From Diorhabda sublineata (taxonomy: Eukaryota; Arthropoda; Insecta; Coleoptera; Chrysomelidae), in assembly GCF_026230105.1 (NCBI RefSeq), contig NC_079474.1, positions 45,088,294 through 45,152,293 of the forward strand: 64,000 nt of DNA. The letters run 5' to 3'. Within the stretch, counting starts at the first letter, position 1. Every line of letters begins with the position of its first letter. Under the pieces are notes generated by a model. It ran no database searches and was not told the DNA's origin. It saw only the letters and a list, made by a program, of their open reading frames with translations. A program made the translations under genes and the position numbers. Shown here in pieces: positions 1 through 13,130 of this stretch.

Positions 1-489
1 TGCACTTAAACGTGTGTTTTGCGCCACTCCAAGTATTTTCCGATTCTCAGGAGCTGTTAAATGTCGGTCTACTAATACTGATAAATCTATAGTCACTGCT
101 TTTTAGGCCGTCAACCTCCCGATCGTATCTACCCTTTCTAATGTATGTTCCAAGCTTCTGAATACTTATGTATTCACCATAGCAAATGGTCAAAGTACAA
201 TGTAAAAATATGTATAAAAGTATTATGATTCCAAAAAGTATTACATTAACTAACTGAGGATTGTAGTGTCTTGAATTCTGCTTTTTCTTATAAGTCAATA
301 TTCAAATTGAAACATTACATAAATGTGGAGTTCAATGATTCTAGCTGCTATTCAAATTGTTGTGAATTTTGATTGGTTAAAATATGAATAATATTAAATT
401 TTCATAGGCTAAATTAGGTTAGGAAGTTTAATCTTATAGGTTAGATGAGGCTAGTTGGTTACTTCTTCTTTTTCTCATGCCGTCTTATC

Positions 490-745
490 ATTGAAGGTTG
501 GCGACCACGTTTTTAAATGCATCTCTGTCCCTCGTAGGTATTTGTCGTTGCAGAAGATGTGTCCTATGTAAGATGTTTTTTCTTATCTTAATAATTGTCA
601 ACAGCTTTATTTTGCGACCAATTCGTCTTAGTACTTCGTCGTTGGTGACTCTGTCAGTCCAGTACAAGTTTTTTTATCATTTGAGCTTTCAAGGTCCAGG
701 TTTCCATTCCGTACAGCAGTACTGACCACACATAACATTCCATGA
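490..745 (-). mobile_element. LINE (non-LTR retrotransposon) reverse transcriptase C-terminal fragment
   Basis: On the minus strand, frames carry the post-catalytic part of a LINE polyprotein: VWSVLLYGMETWTLK near 735-690, then TDRVTNDEVLRRI near 660-620 and a following KTSYIGH-like stretch. These resemble the part after the RT domain that reads LYGxExWTL in many insect LINEs. Frameshifts separate the pieces, so this is a dead fragment. Confidence 0.6.
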
Positions 746-779
746 ATCCTATTCTGACGTGGAGGCTTAGATTTATGTA

Positions 780-3324
780 TGCAAACAAGATGACTCATAG
801 AATTACTAGGTTTAAAAAATAATCATAGATTACACCAAGGTTATCTAAATCAATTTTTTAGACTAACCGTACTCCGTATTAATTTAATTGAACGGTTTTT
901 CTTCAAATATTTTTCCGAATTTTAGTGTCTACTGTAAAATTCCGTGCTATGGAGTTACCAGGTTTGTGACTTTTAGCCGACGATATCTTTACTAATATTA
1001 TAAATAATTTGTTAAAAAATCTCAAAATCTAGCTTCCTCGACGTCATCTAGCACTCCAGTAATGTTTTAGCTCTGAATACAGTATTACTGACGGTCACGT
1101 CAATTTACAACCCAATTGACTATAGTTTCAGCTGTTTGGAATTTTTCTATATTTATAGTTATTTTTTTTGTCATTATATATGCAGTAAAAAAAACAATTT
1201 GAATTTTTGAGGTTAGATATAATTTTTCCTTCTGTGGTTAGATGAAACTACAGTCAATTGGATGTTTGGAATTTTTCTATGTATTGCGATGTTCTCAAAT
1301 GGAAAGATGAAACCATTGGAATGTGCTGTTCCAGTGGTAAAGTTTCACTTCCATTACTTGGTGAACCAGAAGAGCTTCAAAAACTTTATTGTCAAGTTTT
1401 ATAGATGATTCAAAGCAATTTTCAAGCAAAATAAGAAAGTATAACTCTTGCTTTCAAATGACATCCTTTGAAGTTGATAAAGAGATAAGAATACCCGAAT
1501 TTTCACTAACTTTTACTGTACAAGGTTAGATACATCATGGTCTACAGAAGTCAGGTCCCAGGTCCCAGATTCATGGGATAACAATTAATCTGAATGTAGT
1601 TAAATATTGGAAATGTATTTATTCATGTAAGTACGGGAGGAAAAGACTTGCATATCAACATGAAACTACCAAAAAGGGACACAAGAGATTTATTGGCAGT
1701 AGAATTTTTAGCAGGTTTTTATTGTTTTCGAAATGCATCTTATGAATGTGTGGTTGTGTTTCTATCAGAAAAGCACTTTAAATAGGTATATTATGTTACT
1801 ATTTCGACTAAAATTACAAATAACACTTTATATTGTTTATAGAATAACAAAATTTGTTGGTATTCTGGTGTTGTTGTTCATTTATATTGAAGTTTGAAAG
1901 AAAATCAACAAATTTCGCTCACTTCGTAATTTTCGCGAATAAATCTATTTGAATTTTGTAAAGTTAGGTGTCATTCCAATTAATCCCACTGAACTTCCAT
2001 TCCAATTTAAAACATAATAAAGCACAATGGCAGATATAACAGGTATCGGGAGTAGATTTAGAAAAGCTCCGATTTTCTCATGATCAACTATATGTAGCCT
2101 GTTTGCGTGTATATAATGTCCGGAATTTACACATATTTTTATTATATTCTACGAAAATGTCTTAGATTAAGTTTTTGAAACTTCATGGTATGTTGTAATT
2201 ATTGAAAATTGAAAATCCCAGCCAAGCAATAAAATATAATTATCATATCGATTGATTTATCTTCATGATCTCTGATACTATAATGACCTCAATACGAAAT
2301 ATATATATTTAAACAGAATAAGTATTCCGTATTCAAGCCATTAACTTTCGATGGAGACTTCAACATTCGGTAAAAACAGAAACCTACATACTCAAAACAA
2401 TGGAATTCAAAATATTTGTTAATTGTACACTGTCAAATTTATTGAGTTTGCCGGTATCAAAGAGCTATGGATACATATTTTTTTAATAATACAAAGAAAA
2501 CTCTTCAAACTGCTGAATATTCATTGTTGTTTGTATTAATAAGGATATTTTCATGGATTTGTCAATCGCAAATTTGATCTCTTGACATAAAAAAAAGTAT
2601 TTCATTAGGTAAAACAGTTGCAGTAAAGTTCTATAAAATCCGGTCACGGTCTTTTGCTTAAAACAGTGAATATAGCGTTTTTAATAAAAGAAATTGAACA
2701 GACCTCATTATAAAGTAATCATAACAATTAAATTAACACAGATTCTTTTTTATAACTTGGAAAAAATGTTAAGAAATGACATTTGTTGGAACTAGTAGAT
2801 TGTTATTTTTCCATTACAACATACGCCATGACAATGAAGATTTCTGTTGTGCAATAATTGCATATTTTCAAAAGTAATTGAACATTTAGTAGGTAGTTTC
2901 AGAATTGAAACTCGAGAAGTAGTTTACAGGGAGAAAATGAAGGAAATATCTATAATTTTATATATAATATAATAAAAAAATTGGTTGTTTATAATGGATA
3001 AACTGATTGGAAAATTCAGTTATCGACGAGAGGATGTTAACAAAAATTGATAACTTTTGCACAAATAATATACTTACGAGAGATGTGATCGAAATGATAT
3101 CTGAAGAAAAAAATGCTGAAGCTTTATGTGTAACGTTTGTTCGCCTTTTTATCGAGATTTTAAACTGTTTACACTCATTTCTTTTCTAATATTACTGTGC
3201 ATTACATAAAAACGATTAGTGACCTCCCAAGCGCCAAGCTGGTAGGTTAAGTGCATTCGTCTCGATTCCAACCAAGTAAATGAAACGAAATCGATTATCT
3301 TAAAATTTTTGATTGTGCATAATA
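780..3324. other. Gene-free AT-rich stretch
   Basis: No frame longer than about 60 codons and no protein motif that I recognise. The 60-codon plus-strand frame at 3007-3189 lacks family resemblance. Nothing supportable is seen here apart from simple AT-rich sequence. Confidence 0.5.
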
Positions 3325-3989
3325 CGAGGTCTGGCTATTAAATAACGAGACTTTTTACGAAAAATGATTTCTTTATAAAAATTATGCTACATTTGAATGC
3401 TCCCCTTCAGTATACTACCCTCCCCTCACCACACACCTTTCCATACGTTTTTTCCATTGATCGAAGCAGTGCTGGAATCTTGAAGTCTTTGGTGAGTGCC
3501 TTTAGTAGCTTTGCCGTTTTTAGCTTTACCGCTTCCATCGACTCAAATCTGGTCCCTTTCAAAGCAGATCCTTTTTTAAATTTTTAAGAAAATCTTAGCA
3601 GACCCTTTGACGCAAGAACTTTTGGTCAGGTGTCAGATTTTTTCGCACCAACTTCGCACAGACTTCATGTGTAAGTCCTCGTGTAAAATTTCTCCCCATA
3701 GGCCTCTTGCATAAATTTATAGTACTCAGTCGGAGTTTTTTTCAATTTAACGAGGAATTTGAGGTTGATACATTTCTCCTGTTTTTCGTCACACATGGTT
3801 TTCTACACGAGAAAAAAGCATGTTCATTTCAAACCGCTACTGCTCAAATACTAGAATAGTGACGGATACGTGTTTTGGAAGTGCATAGACAAGATGTCTA
3901 TATAACCAACGCACTAGTCGTTTTTTACCCCACCCGTCTAGGCCGCCCTCTAGGCGCGCAGTCTTTTCTCATTTAATAGCCATACCTCG
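3325..3989 (-). mobile_element. Internally deleted mariner-like element with both inverted ends and TA duplication
   Basis: The left end (CGAGGTCTGGCTATTAAATA) and the right end form about 28-bp imperfect inverted repeats, each flanked by TA (3323-3324 and 3990-3991), the Tc1/mariner target. Minus-strand reading gives two ends of a mariner transposase: an N-terminal piece (KKTPTEYYKFMQEAYGE, near 3760-3700) and a C-terminal piece (KGTRFESMEAVKLKTAKLL, near 3560-3500). The catalytic middle is missing. At 665 bp, against about 1.3 kb for full elements, this is a nonautonomous deletion derivative. Confidence 0.8.
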
Positions 3990-4149
3990 TATATCTACCA
4001 TTAATTTGTAATATTCTGTTTTTCTACTATCGATATTCATTAATGGCTTTTTTTAAGTAAACCTGGAAGGTTTCCCTGTGTACTCGGTTTATGGTGGACT
4101 GGTTTGCCTAGAAGCCAAACTGATGTGAAGTTATTAGTTTCCTTTCTTC

Positions 4150-5015
4150 AAGTATAGACTATGTTTTCCGAATTTCAACAACAATTTCCGAACTCGCCGC
4201 TACCAAATCGTTCAGCATTGTGCAAGACATGCCAGAAATTCTTAAAAACGGGCTCTGTTACCGACGCATCGCGTTCTGTAACAATTAACGAAAATATGGA
4301 AACAGAGGTGTTGGTGTTAGTTGAGCAAGCCGAACCAATCTGTAGTGCGGCTATCGGGAGAACTTCAAATATCCGATCGTTCTTTACGACGAATGCTGAA
4401 ACGCATGCACTATGGAGTTTACTGTCCGCGTCTCCTCCACGAAACTCACGAAGATGATTTCGACTTCAGATTAGAATTTCGCGTGGGGTACCTTGGTTAC
4501 AGTTAATATGATCCGCAATTCCAGCATTCCATTTTGTGGTCAGATGAAGCAGCCTTCAGTCGTTTCCATTGAAGAAGAATTAAGCCTTCCTGGGTTGTGT
4601 GTGGACAGGTATTCATACGGAAGGTCTCGTGGGTCAAATGACGGGCTAAAGTTATCTGAAAATGCTCGAATATTCACGTTGGCAAATGGACAATGATCCA
4701 AAACAACATCCGCGGTTTCATGCAGGATGGAGCTTCGCTACCCCGCTTCCTTATGTGTGCAAGAGTTCCTTCATGTTCATATTGGAGAATTGGTGGAGAA
4801 TGGAGTGGCCCGCATAGTCATGGGATGTAACAACCTGTGATTTCTTCCAATGTGGCTTTCTGAAGGACCGCATTTTTGCAAAAGGACCACGCACCATTTC
4901 TGACCTCAATTGAAAATGAATTTGAAACTTTTCGCGCACAGCTTGACTTTGCCGTATCTGTCTCTCCGTTGAGAAACGTTCCCATAAAAGCATTGATCAA
5001 AAGGCATCAATTTTA
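4150..5015 (+). pseudogene. Degenerate Tc1/mariner-superfamily transposase
   Basis: Across three plus-strand frames one can follow a whole transposase: an N-terminal helix-turn-helix part (FPNSPLPNRSALCKTCQKFL), a second helical part (LSGELQISDRSLRRMLKRM), the first catalytic region (ILWSDEAAFS, near 4535-4560), the second (MQDGAS, near 4720), a remnant of the EWP..SPD region (4795-4830), and a tail (IENEFETFRAQLD, near 4910-4945). Stops and frameshifts are many. It resembles the lineage of the 54359-56353 element, but is much older. Confidence 0.7.
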
Positions 5016-6149
5016 ACACTTACATTAATCCTTTTGTAATTTCTTACGATCAGATGATCAGAATATTTTATGTTTTAACACATGAATATACTCACGTTAA
5101 CATCTGAAAATGATAATTTATAAAAAGAAAATAAATATTAACTTGATAATTGATAATATACATAGTAATACCGGAATTTTAAATTCACATAAATTGTTGC
5201 TGGAAATTCCATAATCCTATTCAAAGAAATGACTATTGTAAACTAATTAAAAATGTAAGTACTGTTTTTCGTGAAGAGTCACACATATTATTTAAATTTC
5301 TTGTGAAAATATTAATTAATAAAATTGTTTTAAATAAATACTATCAAGAAACAATATAAGAAGAAGGCTGCTAATTCCATATACCAATTATGAAGAATAG
5401 TCTACGTTTTTTAAAGGAAGTTTGATTAAAAGTATATTTAAGTAATTGGGACTAATGTAAAAAATCGAAAGAAAACTATTATTTGTCCCGAAAATCAGTA
5501 AATAGAATAAAAATAAATTCTTGCTCATAAGAAGAATATAAAAATCAATCGCCAAACCACAAAAAGTGGTAGCAAAAATAGTAATCTTTAGACAGTCAGA
5601 TTTTGGAAATGGACAAGAAATCCATGTGAAAATTGGTCATGGAGAGAATAATAGGCATCGGTGAGTCAAAAGGGGTTTCACAAACAGACAATTCAAATTT
5701 GGGGAATGGAAAAACATATGAATTAGTTGGCAGATCGGTGGAATGTATTGCGTGTTGGTATTAGATTTGTTCTATATTCATTGAAAATCGTTCAGGAACG
5801 GCCAAACTTATGCGCAGTTCCAAAAACAAAGAGTATACAAAATATAGTTTTTTCAGAATATTATTTGATACAGCAAAACATTGGCTACCATGGCATGGAG
5901 TACTGGTGTAGATCTACTGGACAGAAGTGTGTTCTCTAGGATTAGTCTAACTGCCATCAGAGAGATCTCTTTCCTCCCAATACACAAGACCATTCACCCA
6001 TTCATTCCAATATTCACATACAAGAAATTAATAATTTGCATATACAAGAGCCAGGAGAATAATATTTTGTTTTGTAGTTAAAATATGAAGAACCTTTATC
6101 TGTGGGTACTACGATGACTACATGTTTTCCATTTATATTCCATTGGTGT
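5016..6149. other. No identifiable gene
   Basis: AT-rich sequence. Two overlapping short plus-strand frames at 5727-6081 show no known domain. The stretch 5540-5990 is less AT-rich than its surroundings and may be an old repeat, but I could not assign it. Confidence 0.4.
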
Positions 6150-6870
6150 ATTCCATATCGTAAAGTATTCGTTAAAAGGTAATCGAATCATTATAAATTG
6201 GACGGTATTAAACGCCGTTATTTAGACAGATGCACTTAATTGTAATTCCTATTTAAAACGTGAAAAATAATTATTTCATCTCGTTAACTTGCTACAACTG
6301 AATATTAAATTATAAAACGTAAATAGATGAGTAAAATATACGTGCCTGTGAGGGAGTTTGGTTTAAACAGACGTGAACTGAACCCCCCTTTTTGTACCCT
6401 ATTCGTCTATTAGAACTTCGATAGTCTTTTATCTGACGCAAATAATTACGCAATGTTTCTAAACTGGTAGGTATAATTGTATTCTCTAGAATCTGCTACC
6501 TTTTGCTGTACTTCTAATGTTGTATCCCTGTTCTCCTTATATAAACTATAAATTGTCCTACTTATGAAATCTTGAGTAGCTTTGTCAAATGATTTCAGTT
6601 TTTCTTTACATGTTTTTCGGTTTTGTGAATGATACACAGCAACCCTTTTTATGCAATTTCATTGTCTTCATTCGTCCATGATCTAAAGAATGCCATATTT
6701 CTATTTATTTAAAGAAATTTATAAATTAAATAAATCTCACATAGCCACGCCACTGCTTATCGCAGACTGTCTAGTAGGAATATTTCAAAGATATTGTGTA
6801 CATACGCCTTGAGACCGTTTCGGCCAATAGAAATGTATTTATGTTTACGATTCAATTACACCTCCTCTAT
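6150..6870. repeat. Dispersed repeat, copy 1 (partner at 17150-17700)
   Basis: From about 6155 the sequence (AAGTATTCGTTAAAAGGTAA and following) matches 17157 onward over roughly 290 bases with scattered differences, ending at the shared CTTTTATCTGACGCAAATAA. After a non-matching insert, a second shared block (GCCATATTTCTA... to CGGCCAATAGAAAT) reappears near 6690-6835 and 17590-17690. It is presumably a TE of unknown class. Confidence 0.7.
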
Positions 6871-6889
6871 TTGAAGGGGCTTTTTATTT

Positions 6890-6921
6890 CCTATCTACCT
6901 ATTTAATAATAGGTAGATAGG
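6890..6921. repeat. Perfect 14-bp palindrome with 4-nt loop
   Basis: CCTATCTACCTATT at 6890-6903 is followed by TAAT and then its exact reverse complement at 6908-6921. It could be a hairpin or the tip of a small inverted-repeat element; no promoter or gene is adjacent. Confidence 0.8.
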
Positions 6922-6924
6922 TAA

Positions 6925-8190
6925 AAGTCTTGAAGTGTCATTAATACGCAAACAATTCAACTTGTGGGTGTATAAATGTCTCTATAGATATTCATTTTTT
7001 TTCTTTGATATAGCTCAGTCTTCCTGTCTTCGCATACCTTTATCAGTTATATTACATTTTGTAGTCTTATTAGTCTCCATTTTTCATATAACACATTTTC
7101 GCTTCTTTGAAGGAATTTTTGCGTTCAATTAATACATTGGAACGAGATATTTTTTGTGAGATGTCACCTTTGGTTATTAGAAATTACATTTTTTGTTATA
7201 TTCAATCAATACATTGTGTAAATTGGACAATAATTAGTGTTGACGTAGTAAAAATTGATAAATAATTGTTGTTATTCTATATAGGCAATTAGTATGAGTA
7301 TTATTAATTATTATTTATCTGTTTACCACAGGTACTATTAAAAAACGGACGAATTTTCTTGTTTGGAGACATCATAATAATTAATGAGTGCAGTACGTAT
7401 TTACATGCTAAGCAAAAACATTTCCTTATTGATGTAACCAGTTTATAATGACTGAAATCTAAGAAAAATTCGATGAAATGAGATTCGAAAAACAAGATGT
7501 TCACATTGGATAAAAATATTCAATCGCACCTATTATTGTTATTACAATTGAATACTTTTTATAAGAGTTTGTAACCGCCTCAATTTTTTCGATGTGAAAA
7601 CTGACAAGAAAATCAATTAAAACCAGAAAATAGTTATTTCTCCATCATTAATAATAATACTACACTCCTTTTAATTAGACACAAAACATATTTTTTTGAA
7701 CGAATATCAAGAAATAAAAGTGTGACACTATTTTGATAAAACAATTTTATAATTGCGTTAAAAAATGACACGTGACGGCCCTTTTTTCAACGCAAAAGCG
7801 TGAAAAAATGAACCGCTACAGTACTTTTTACACATTTTGACTCATTCTTTATAAATGCAAATGAATGAAAAAAACTGACTATTTGAATATTATAACGTAC
7901 GTAGAAAAAAGAGTTTATTTATAATAAAGATGAAATGTCACTTTTGTGTGTAAATAAATGTCTTCACTTTTAATTTTTGCTTTTTTTGTTCTTTGGAGTG
8001 ATCACATATTTGGAAAAAGAACACGACAACGACCGGTAGAATATTCTTTGTCACAAATATACAATTTTATTTACTGAAAAAGCATGCACTTACATTTTGC
8101 CTGCGTAAATTAGAGTTCCTACATAATGTCACTGTCATTATCAGTAACAGATAATTCAATAATTAATTTGCTTCAGTTGAAGTAAAAGTG
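6925..8190. other. Gene-free AT-rich stretch
   Basis: No convincing coding frame or structured repeat found. Short frames at 6935-7132 and 7304-7504 are low-complexity hydrophobic translations of AT-rich DNA. Confidence 0.45.
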
Positions 8191-8196
8191 TATTTA

Positions 8197-8271
8197 ATGC
8201 CTCCTCAATTGACCGAAATTCAGAAAGCTGCCATTATTGCCAAATTGGAAGATGGCTTGATTAAAAAGGTT
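8197..8271 (+). pseudogene. Possible transposase N-terminal helix-turn-helix fragment
   Basis: An ATG at 8197 opens a frame reading MPPQLTEIQKAAIIAKLEDG, which resembles the first helix of Tc1/mariner-type DNA-binding domains (LTExQRxxIIxLxxxG). The frame runs into AT-rich sequence just after AAG/GTTAAT, a possible donor. It could be the relic of an inserted element or, less likely, a first exon. No downstream partner was found. Confidence 0.3.
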
Positions 8272-8639
8272 AATAATTATGGTATATTAGTTTCTATTTT
8301 TGTATTGTATTTATAATTTTTTTGTGAGTACTTACCTGATAACTCAAGATTGGTAGACGCGGCAACAAATTTCAAATAAATTTACATAGCTAGAAAATTG
8401 TAAAAATCTGTTCCAAGACTTGTATGCTATTTCAATGACCGAAGTCTACATTACGATTTTAATGAGGGTAGGATCTGAGATGATAGGATAATAATCAATA
8501 TTGTGTATATCACATTGGAATATCTCTATCAATCTTTTGTTTCGTCATGTCTTGTCACAATTAATCTCAGATTACCAACTCTGGTCAATAGAGTTTTAAA
8601 TCTTCTGTGAACACACTCAATATTTCAAACCCATCCCTT

Positions 8640-9081
8640 TCAAAAATCACTCCTCAAAATAAAGTACTTCCCACCACCCCTCAACCACCACCCATTAGGT
8701 TGTTAGTCCTCATTGCTACTGGCTCATTTTCACGTTCATTGGTTTAACAAAACTCTATGCCAAGCACTGCTTTTTTCTTTACTTTTGAGGTTTCCGTTGA
8801 GAATGTGTGTAATTTCTTCTAGGAAAAGTGAATAAAGTCAATTCATCACTAAAAATAGTAGCTAGAAGTGTATTAGATGTTAACCTTCTACGACCTCTTA
8901 ATATGCGACCCCTTTTATTTTGTTTTCTTGGTATGTTCGCCACTAATCGAGGTTCAGCTCTACTCAATCCTGGTGTATGTATTCCATTAACTCCCTCAGC
9001 TGGATGTCGGAGTAGTTCCATGAATCTTCTCCTGGAGATGTCGTTCATGATGTTTGGTGGAGCTTTTTCTTCAGTTTCCAT
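8640..9081. other. Unassigned GC-richer block with open frames on both strands
   Basis: A 100-codon minus-strand frame (8779-9081) encodes an Arg-rich protein (RGRILRGRRRL) and overlaps an 85-codon plus-strand frame. Base composition is less AT-rich than its neighbours. Neither translation matches a family I know. It is most likely part of an unrecognised mobile element. Confidence 0.25.
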
Positions 9082-9559
9082 TTGAATTATTTACCGGTAA
9101 TGCCTCTTACCTTCATCGACTTGCTAACTTGTCTATATCAGCTCTTTTTCCAAAATGATTTTGAGATGGTTTTCCTCGATAGTCCAAGTCATTTCTTCTT
9201 CCACTATATCAACTTAATCTTCTACAATTTTCATGCTTTATGTTGTATAACTTCTGAAATCTTCGTGTTATCATAGCGAATCAATCTATTATTTCTTTCT
9301 ATATATTAATTTTTTGCAAAATAAATGATCGAAAATATAAATTATTACAAGCTTTGGAAGTAATGTTGAATATTTCCGGTGATTGGTAAATGAGTAGCGT
9401 CTGACGATTTTAATTTGTCGGATAAGCTGAGTACCCCTAAAAATGTTTCTAAATAGAGTGATATGTGTTTTCTACGTATTTTTTCACGTAGAATACGATG
9501 GAATTGTTAGTTTTACGATAAAATCTACATTAATAACTCTGAGAATAAAATACATAACA

Positions 9560-10070
9560 TATGTGAGGTTACGATAGGTCAAAACCGACATTTCGTTGTG
9601 GGGCCGTATTTTCAGAACGGAGTATTTTGGTTAGCTGCCTTTTGGCAAAAAGGTAGGTTAGAGGTTCCCAAAAAACATATCCAAAATTCGCGCAAATTAA
9701 GGATGGGGTTTTTGACATATCGATTTTTACAAAAAAAATTCATTTTTCAGTTTTCCCGGAAATTTTTTTTATTCAATGTTAATTCCGAGAATACCAGCTG
9801 AAAGTAGAGTAAAAAACGTACATTTAAAAAAAATTGGTTCCGATAGATCAATTTGGGCCATAATGGCCTCGGTTTGAAATGAGTGTACCACATGAAATGC
9901 TTAAATAGCGTATTCACAACGTAGACTTCCACATGGCGTCACAGGGATCAAAAAACGTTTTTCGGAAGTATTTCCTCAAATTGAATATAGAATGATATCC
10001 CAGAGTTTAAAAAAAATCGAAAACGTAAGAAGTGAGATATTTATAGACTACTTATTGCCACGCACATAGC
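9560..10070. other. Unassigned block, possible repeat end
   Basis: A stretch of distinct texture (TGGGGCCGTATTTTCAGAAC through GAAAAACGTTTTTCGGAAGT) without a coding motif. It looks like noncoding TE sequence, but no partner copy is present in the window. Flanking 9082-9560 and 10070-10870 show nothing supportable. Confidence 0.25.
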
Positions 10071-10870
10071 GTATAAGAAGAAGAATAAGACATTAACTAA
10101 TAAGACTTGAATAATAATATGAAATAATAATAAAATATATTGAAGACGTTGTGTTTGAAAACCAATATTTGAAATAAAAAGATTGTTTAAGAATTATTAT
10201 TTTAGTATAAATTCCAAAAATAATTATCATATCTAATTATTGTTAAACAAACCGATTGAAGCAACAATTTTTTAATAATGATTAATTAACATGATGGAAT
10301 GAACGTAGTAAACTGTAAATTAATTTGTTCTACGTAGGGAACATCGGTTAACAAAGTAATCAGAAAAAGTGTCGATACACAAATAGACTAATAATATAGA
10401 GTGATATGAAACTATTTCACAGGAAATATTATTTGATATAATTAAAACGTTAATGATTTTCGAGAAAACGATACGAATAACAAAACGCTGCAAAACACAA
10501 TTTATTTAAACAAAATTTAGCGTAAGTAAAAAAATCTTATCGAGCCTTGAATATTTTCTAATGTGTTGTTGAGATTTCATATACTCGCTTGGATCCCTCT
10601 AAATTATTTATTCAATAGTTTTATCACAACAAATTAATTTAGTTACTTTCTATACGTACCGCAACTTCTTCAATCCTCGAAATAAACAATTGTTTCTAAA
10701 GTTCATCATAGAAAAATAAGAGATATAAAAAAATATCCAACAGTACAAGTACTACAAGAGAACTAGAAGAGTTTTTTGTCCGACAAAGGGAATGCATTTA
10801 TACACAGAGTATTGGACTATAAAGGTCATCATTTCCCCTAATAACGAAAACTTCCTCCTCTTCCACCACA

Positions 10871-11100
10871 CTAACGTGGAACTGTTAGTATATTACTTCG
10901 ATTTGAGCTCCCTCCTTTCTTTTTCTTGCTTAAATCGCTGTCCAGTCTACACAATAATATCTGCTGACAACTCGTTGAGATGCGACTCCAATTCCACTCT
11001 ATTTGACATCGTTCACAATATAAGAACAAGTGCAGAGCATTATCCTGGACTCCATATTGGTAGAGGCAATTTTCCATTATGTGCAAGTAGCGCAAAAATA
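10871..11100 (-). mobile_element. Probable LINE C-terminal Cys/His fragment
   Basis: A 74-codon minus-strand frame has the arrangement QDNALHLFLYCERCQIEWNW, like the CxxC...HxxxxC tail found at the end of several insect LINE polyproteins. It lies just downstream, in the minus-strand sense, of the RT fragment at 11370-11580, so both may be one element. Confidence 0.4.
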
Positions 11101-11369
11101 CCTACGTCCGGATAGAAATTGTGTACGATAATATCCAACTTCGGCATGGTGCTTAACTATCCAAGGTTGGTATCAATCACTTCGTCCACCTTCCTCTTTG
11201 ATCTCGCTTTCGAGAATTTTGCCATTTTTGTATCATAAAATCCTTTCCTCTTGTACTATTTTCATTAAAAATACTTCTGCTTTGCTTTCTTTTCCAAAGC
11301 AAGAATTTTAAACTCACGTTTACCATTATAGCTGGTTTCAAAACCTATAAGCTACAATAACTTTCAATG

Positions 11370-11580
11370 CTGCTCTTCTCTGTGCTAGAATTTTTTGATG
11401 CTTGATACTATATTCTGAAGGCTTCAGCCCAAACCTCTGCAACCTACGAAAGAATCGATTGCTAAGAATTGGCAACACTCGTAGCTTTGTCAACAGAAGA
11501 TGAATCTGATCCAAGGAGTTAAGGTTATTATTAATAGTTAATCCAAGATACTTGGCTGTGCCTTTTGTTTAAAGTTCCTT
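11370..11580 (-). mobile_element. LINE reverse transcriptase fragment (YLGL region)
   Basis: Minus-strand translation includes AKYLGLTINNNLNSL near 11560-11515, the FxYLGxxxxxxLxW motif that follows the RT catalytic core, then a basic helical part (RFFRRLQRFGLKPSEYSIKH). The preceding RT catalytic motifs are not readable. It is a dead fragment, probably the same element as 10871-11100. Confidence 0.5.
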
Positions 11581-11959
11581 ATCTTACATAGAATAAAAGC
11601 AATTTCTATGATCCTCTTTTTCGAAATAATGGCAACATTCGTCTTTAACGACTCTTCGGGCATGTGGTGTCGTAATAGATCATCGTATGCGATGTTCCAA
11701 AGTTTCTATCGGAGTACCGAAACCTGAGCCGCATCTGCGGTCTTCACAATTCTGTGCTGATGAGCTTCTCCAGCAACTTTCTGGATGGATCCATCATATA
11801 CAATGGTTGATGTGACAATGACCTTATACTTGCTGATGATCACAAGGCGCTCCACTTTCCAACAGTTTACACGCAAGAATTAAATACATCTAACAGCAAA
11901 TGTTATATCTAACAATATTAGACCCAATCAAGATTAATCAAAATGATTAAAATGATTAA

Positions 11960-12175
11960 TTAAATGAAAAGAAACTTGGAGGAGAAGATATAGTTGAAAG
12001 AACAAAATGGGCTCGTTATGCTACATTGTGATACAAGAAGTAGGAGAAAGAGAAGGCTCAGCTAAAAAAGACTGATTAAGATGGTAATCAAAAGATTGAA
12101 GATGAAGACCGAGGACAGTACCGCATGGAGAATAATTAGAGTGGAATGAAGACAATAAAGATTGCAAACGAATAA
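11960..12175 (+). mobile_element. LINE 3' tail fragment
   Basis: Plus-strand sequence GAAAGAACAAAATGGGCTCG translates to a WARYA-like stretch, followed by Lys/Arg-rich sequence and a MENN..GMK tail. This recalls the WAGHVxR...RPxxRWxDD...W end of RTE-like LINEs. It is heavily mutated, and the identification rests on layout more than identity. Confidence 0.35.
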
Positions 12176-13130
12176 TCGTCTTGATCCTTTTTTGTAATTA
12201 ATTTTTTCAATAAAAATTACTTTCGATGATTCTACGTTCGCATTTTATCAAAATATATTGATTTATCAACAAATAAATATATATTTATATGTTATTGAAA
12301 CTGTTGAATCAATTTTTACTGTGCCATACTTTTTTTATATCTAAATTTTCCATAATAATTTTTATTGACAAATGATATCAATTATTTTGTTATTAATTAC
12401 AAACATGCTTCCGTAGAATAATTTGAGATCCATTAATTAATTTTTACCACTTTACGTAGTACATTTTCTTGGTATTAAAATAAAGTAAAATTATTTTAAA
12501 CATTATCATGTCAGTCATTATTAGGAAATGAAAACGTATCTAGTATTAATCTATTATCTAGTAAATTATTAGTATTGATAACTTTTTCCAGCAAACATTT
12601 TATTAATCTATGTGGGAACTGGTGTCTGATTATCGAAAAAGTCAATATCAGGCGTTAGAAACCAGGAAAACAGCATAGAGTTCAAAAATTGAGAATTGTT
12701 CATCATAATAATTTAACTACTGGTCATTTGTGTGCAAAATTAAACTAACTTCAAAATGAAGAAGGAACTGTTTGGCAAAAGTAACGGTTGGTTGAAGATT
12801 TACTTGTTTCAAATCGTTACATCATATCAGGACATATCGGAAACAATGACTGGACTTATCAGATGATAATCTAATTGTTCAGGAAGTAATCCTCATCACT
12901 ATTGTTAGGAAATTGATTGAAGTAATTAGGTAATAACCCTATGAGAGAATCCCTTCAACTTTTAAGTTTACTGTGGTTTTTCACTTTTTGCTTTTTCATC
13001 ATAAAAAACATATTGGTATTAAACTTTAATGACTAAGTTGGAAACGTTGTTGATATTCATACTGAACACGCATTCACAATTACACTGATTGACGGTGACG
13101 ATAACCAACCTATTCTCTTCTGTTTTACCT

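Noticed and set aside
8828..9085. 85-codon plus-strand frame with hydrophobic parts
   Set aside because: Overlaps an equally unassigned minus-strand frame; no family support for either, so not called as a gene.
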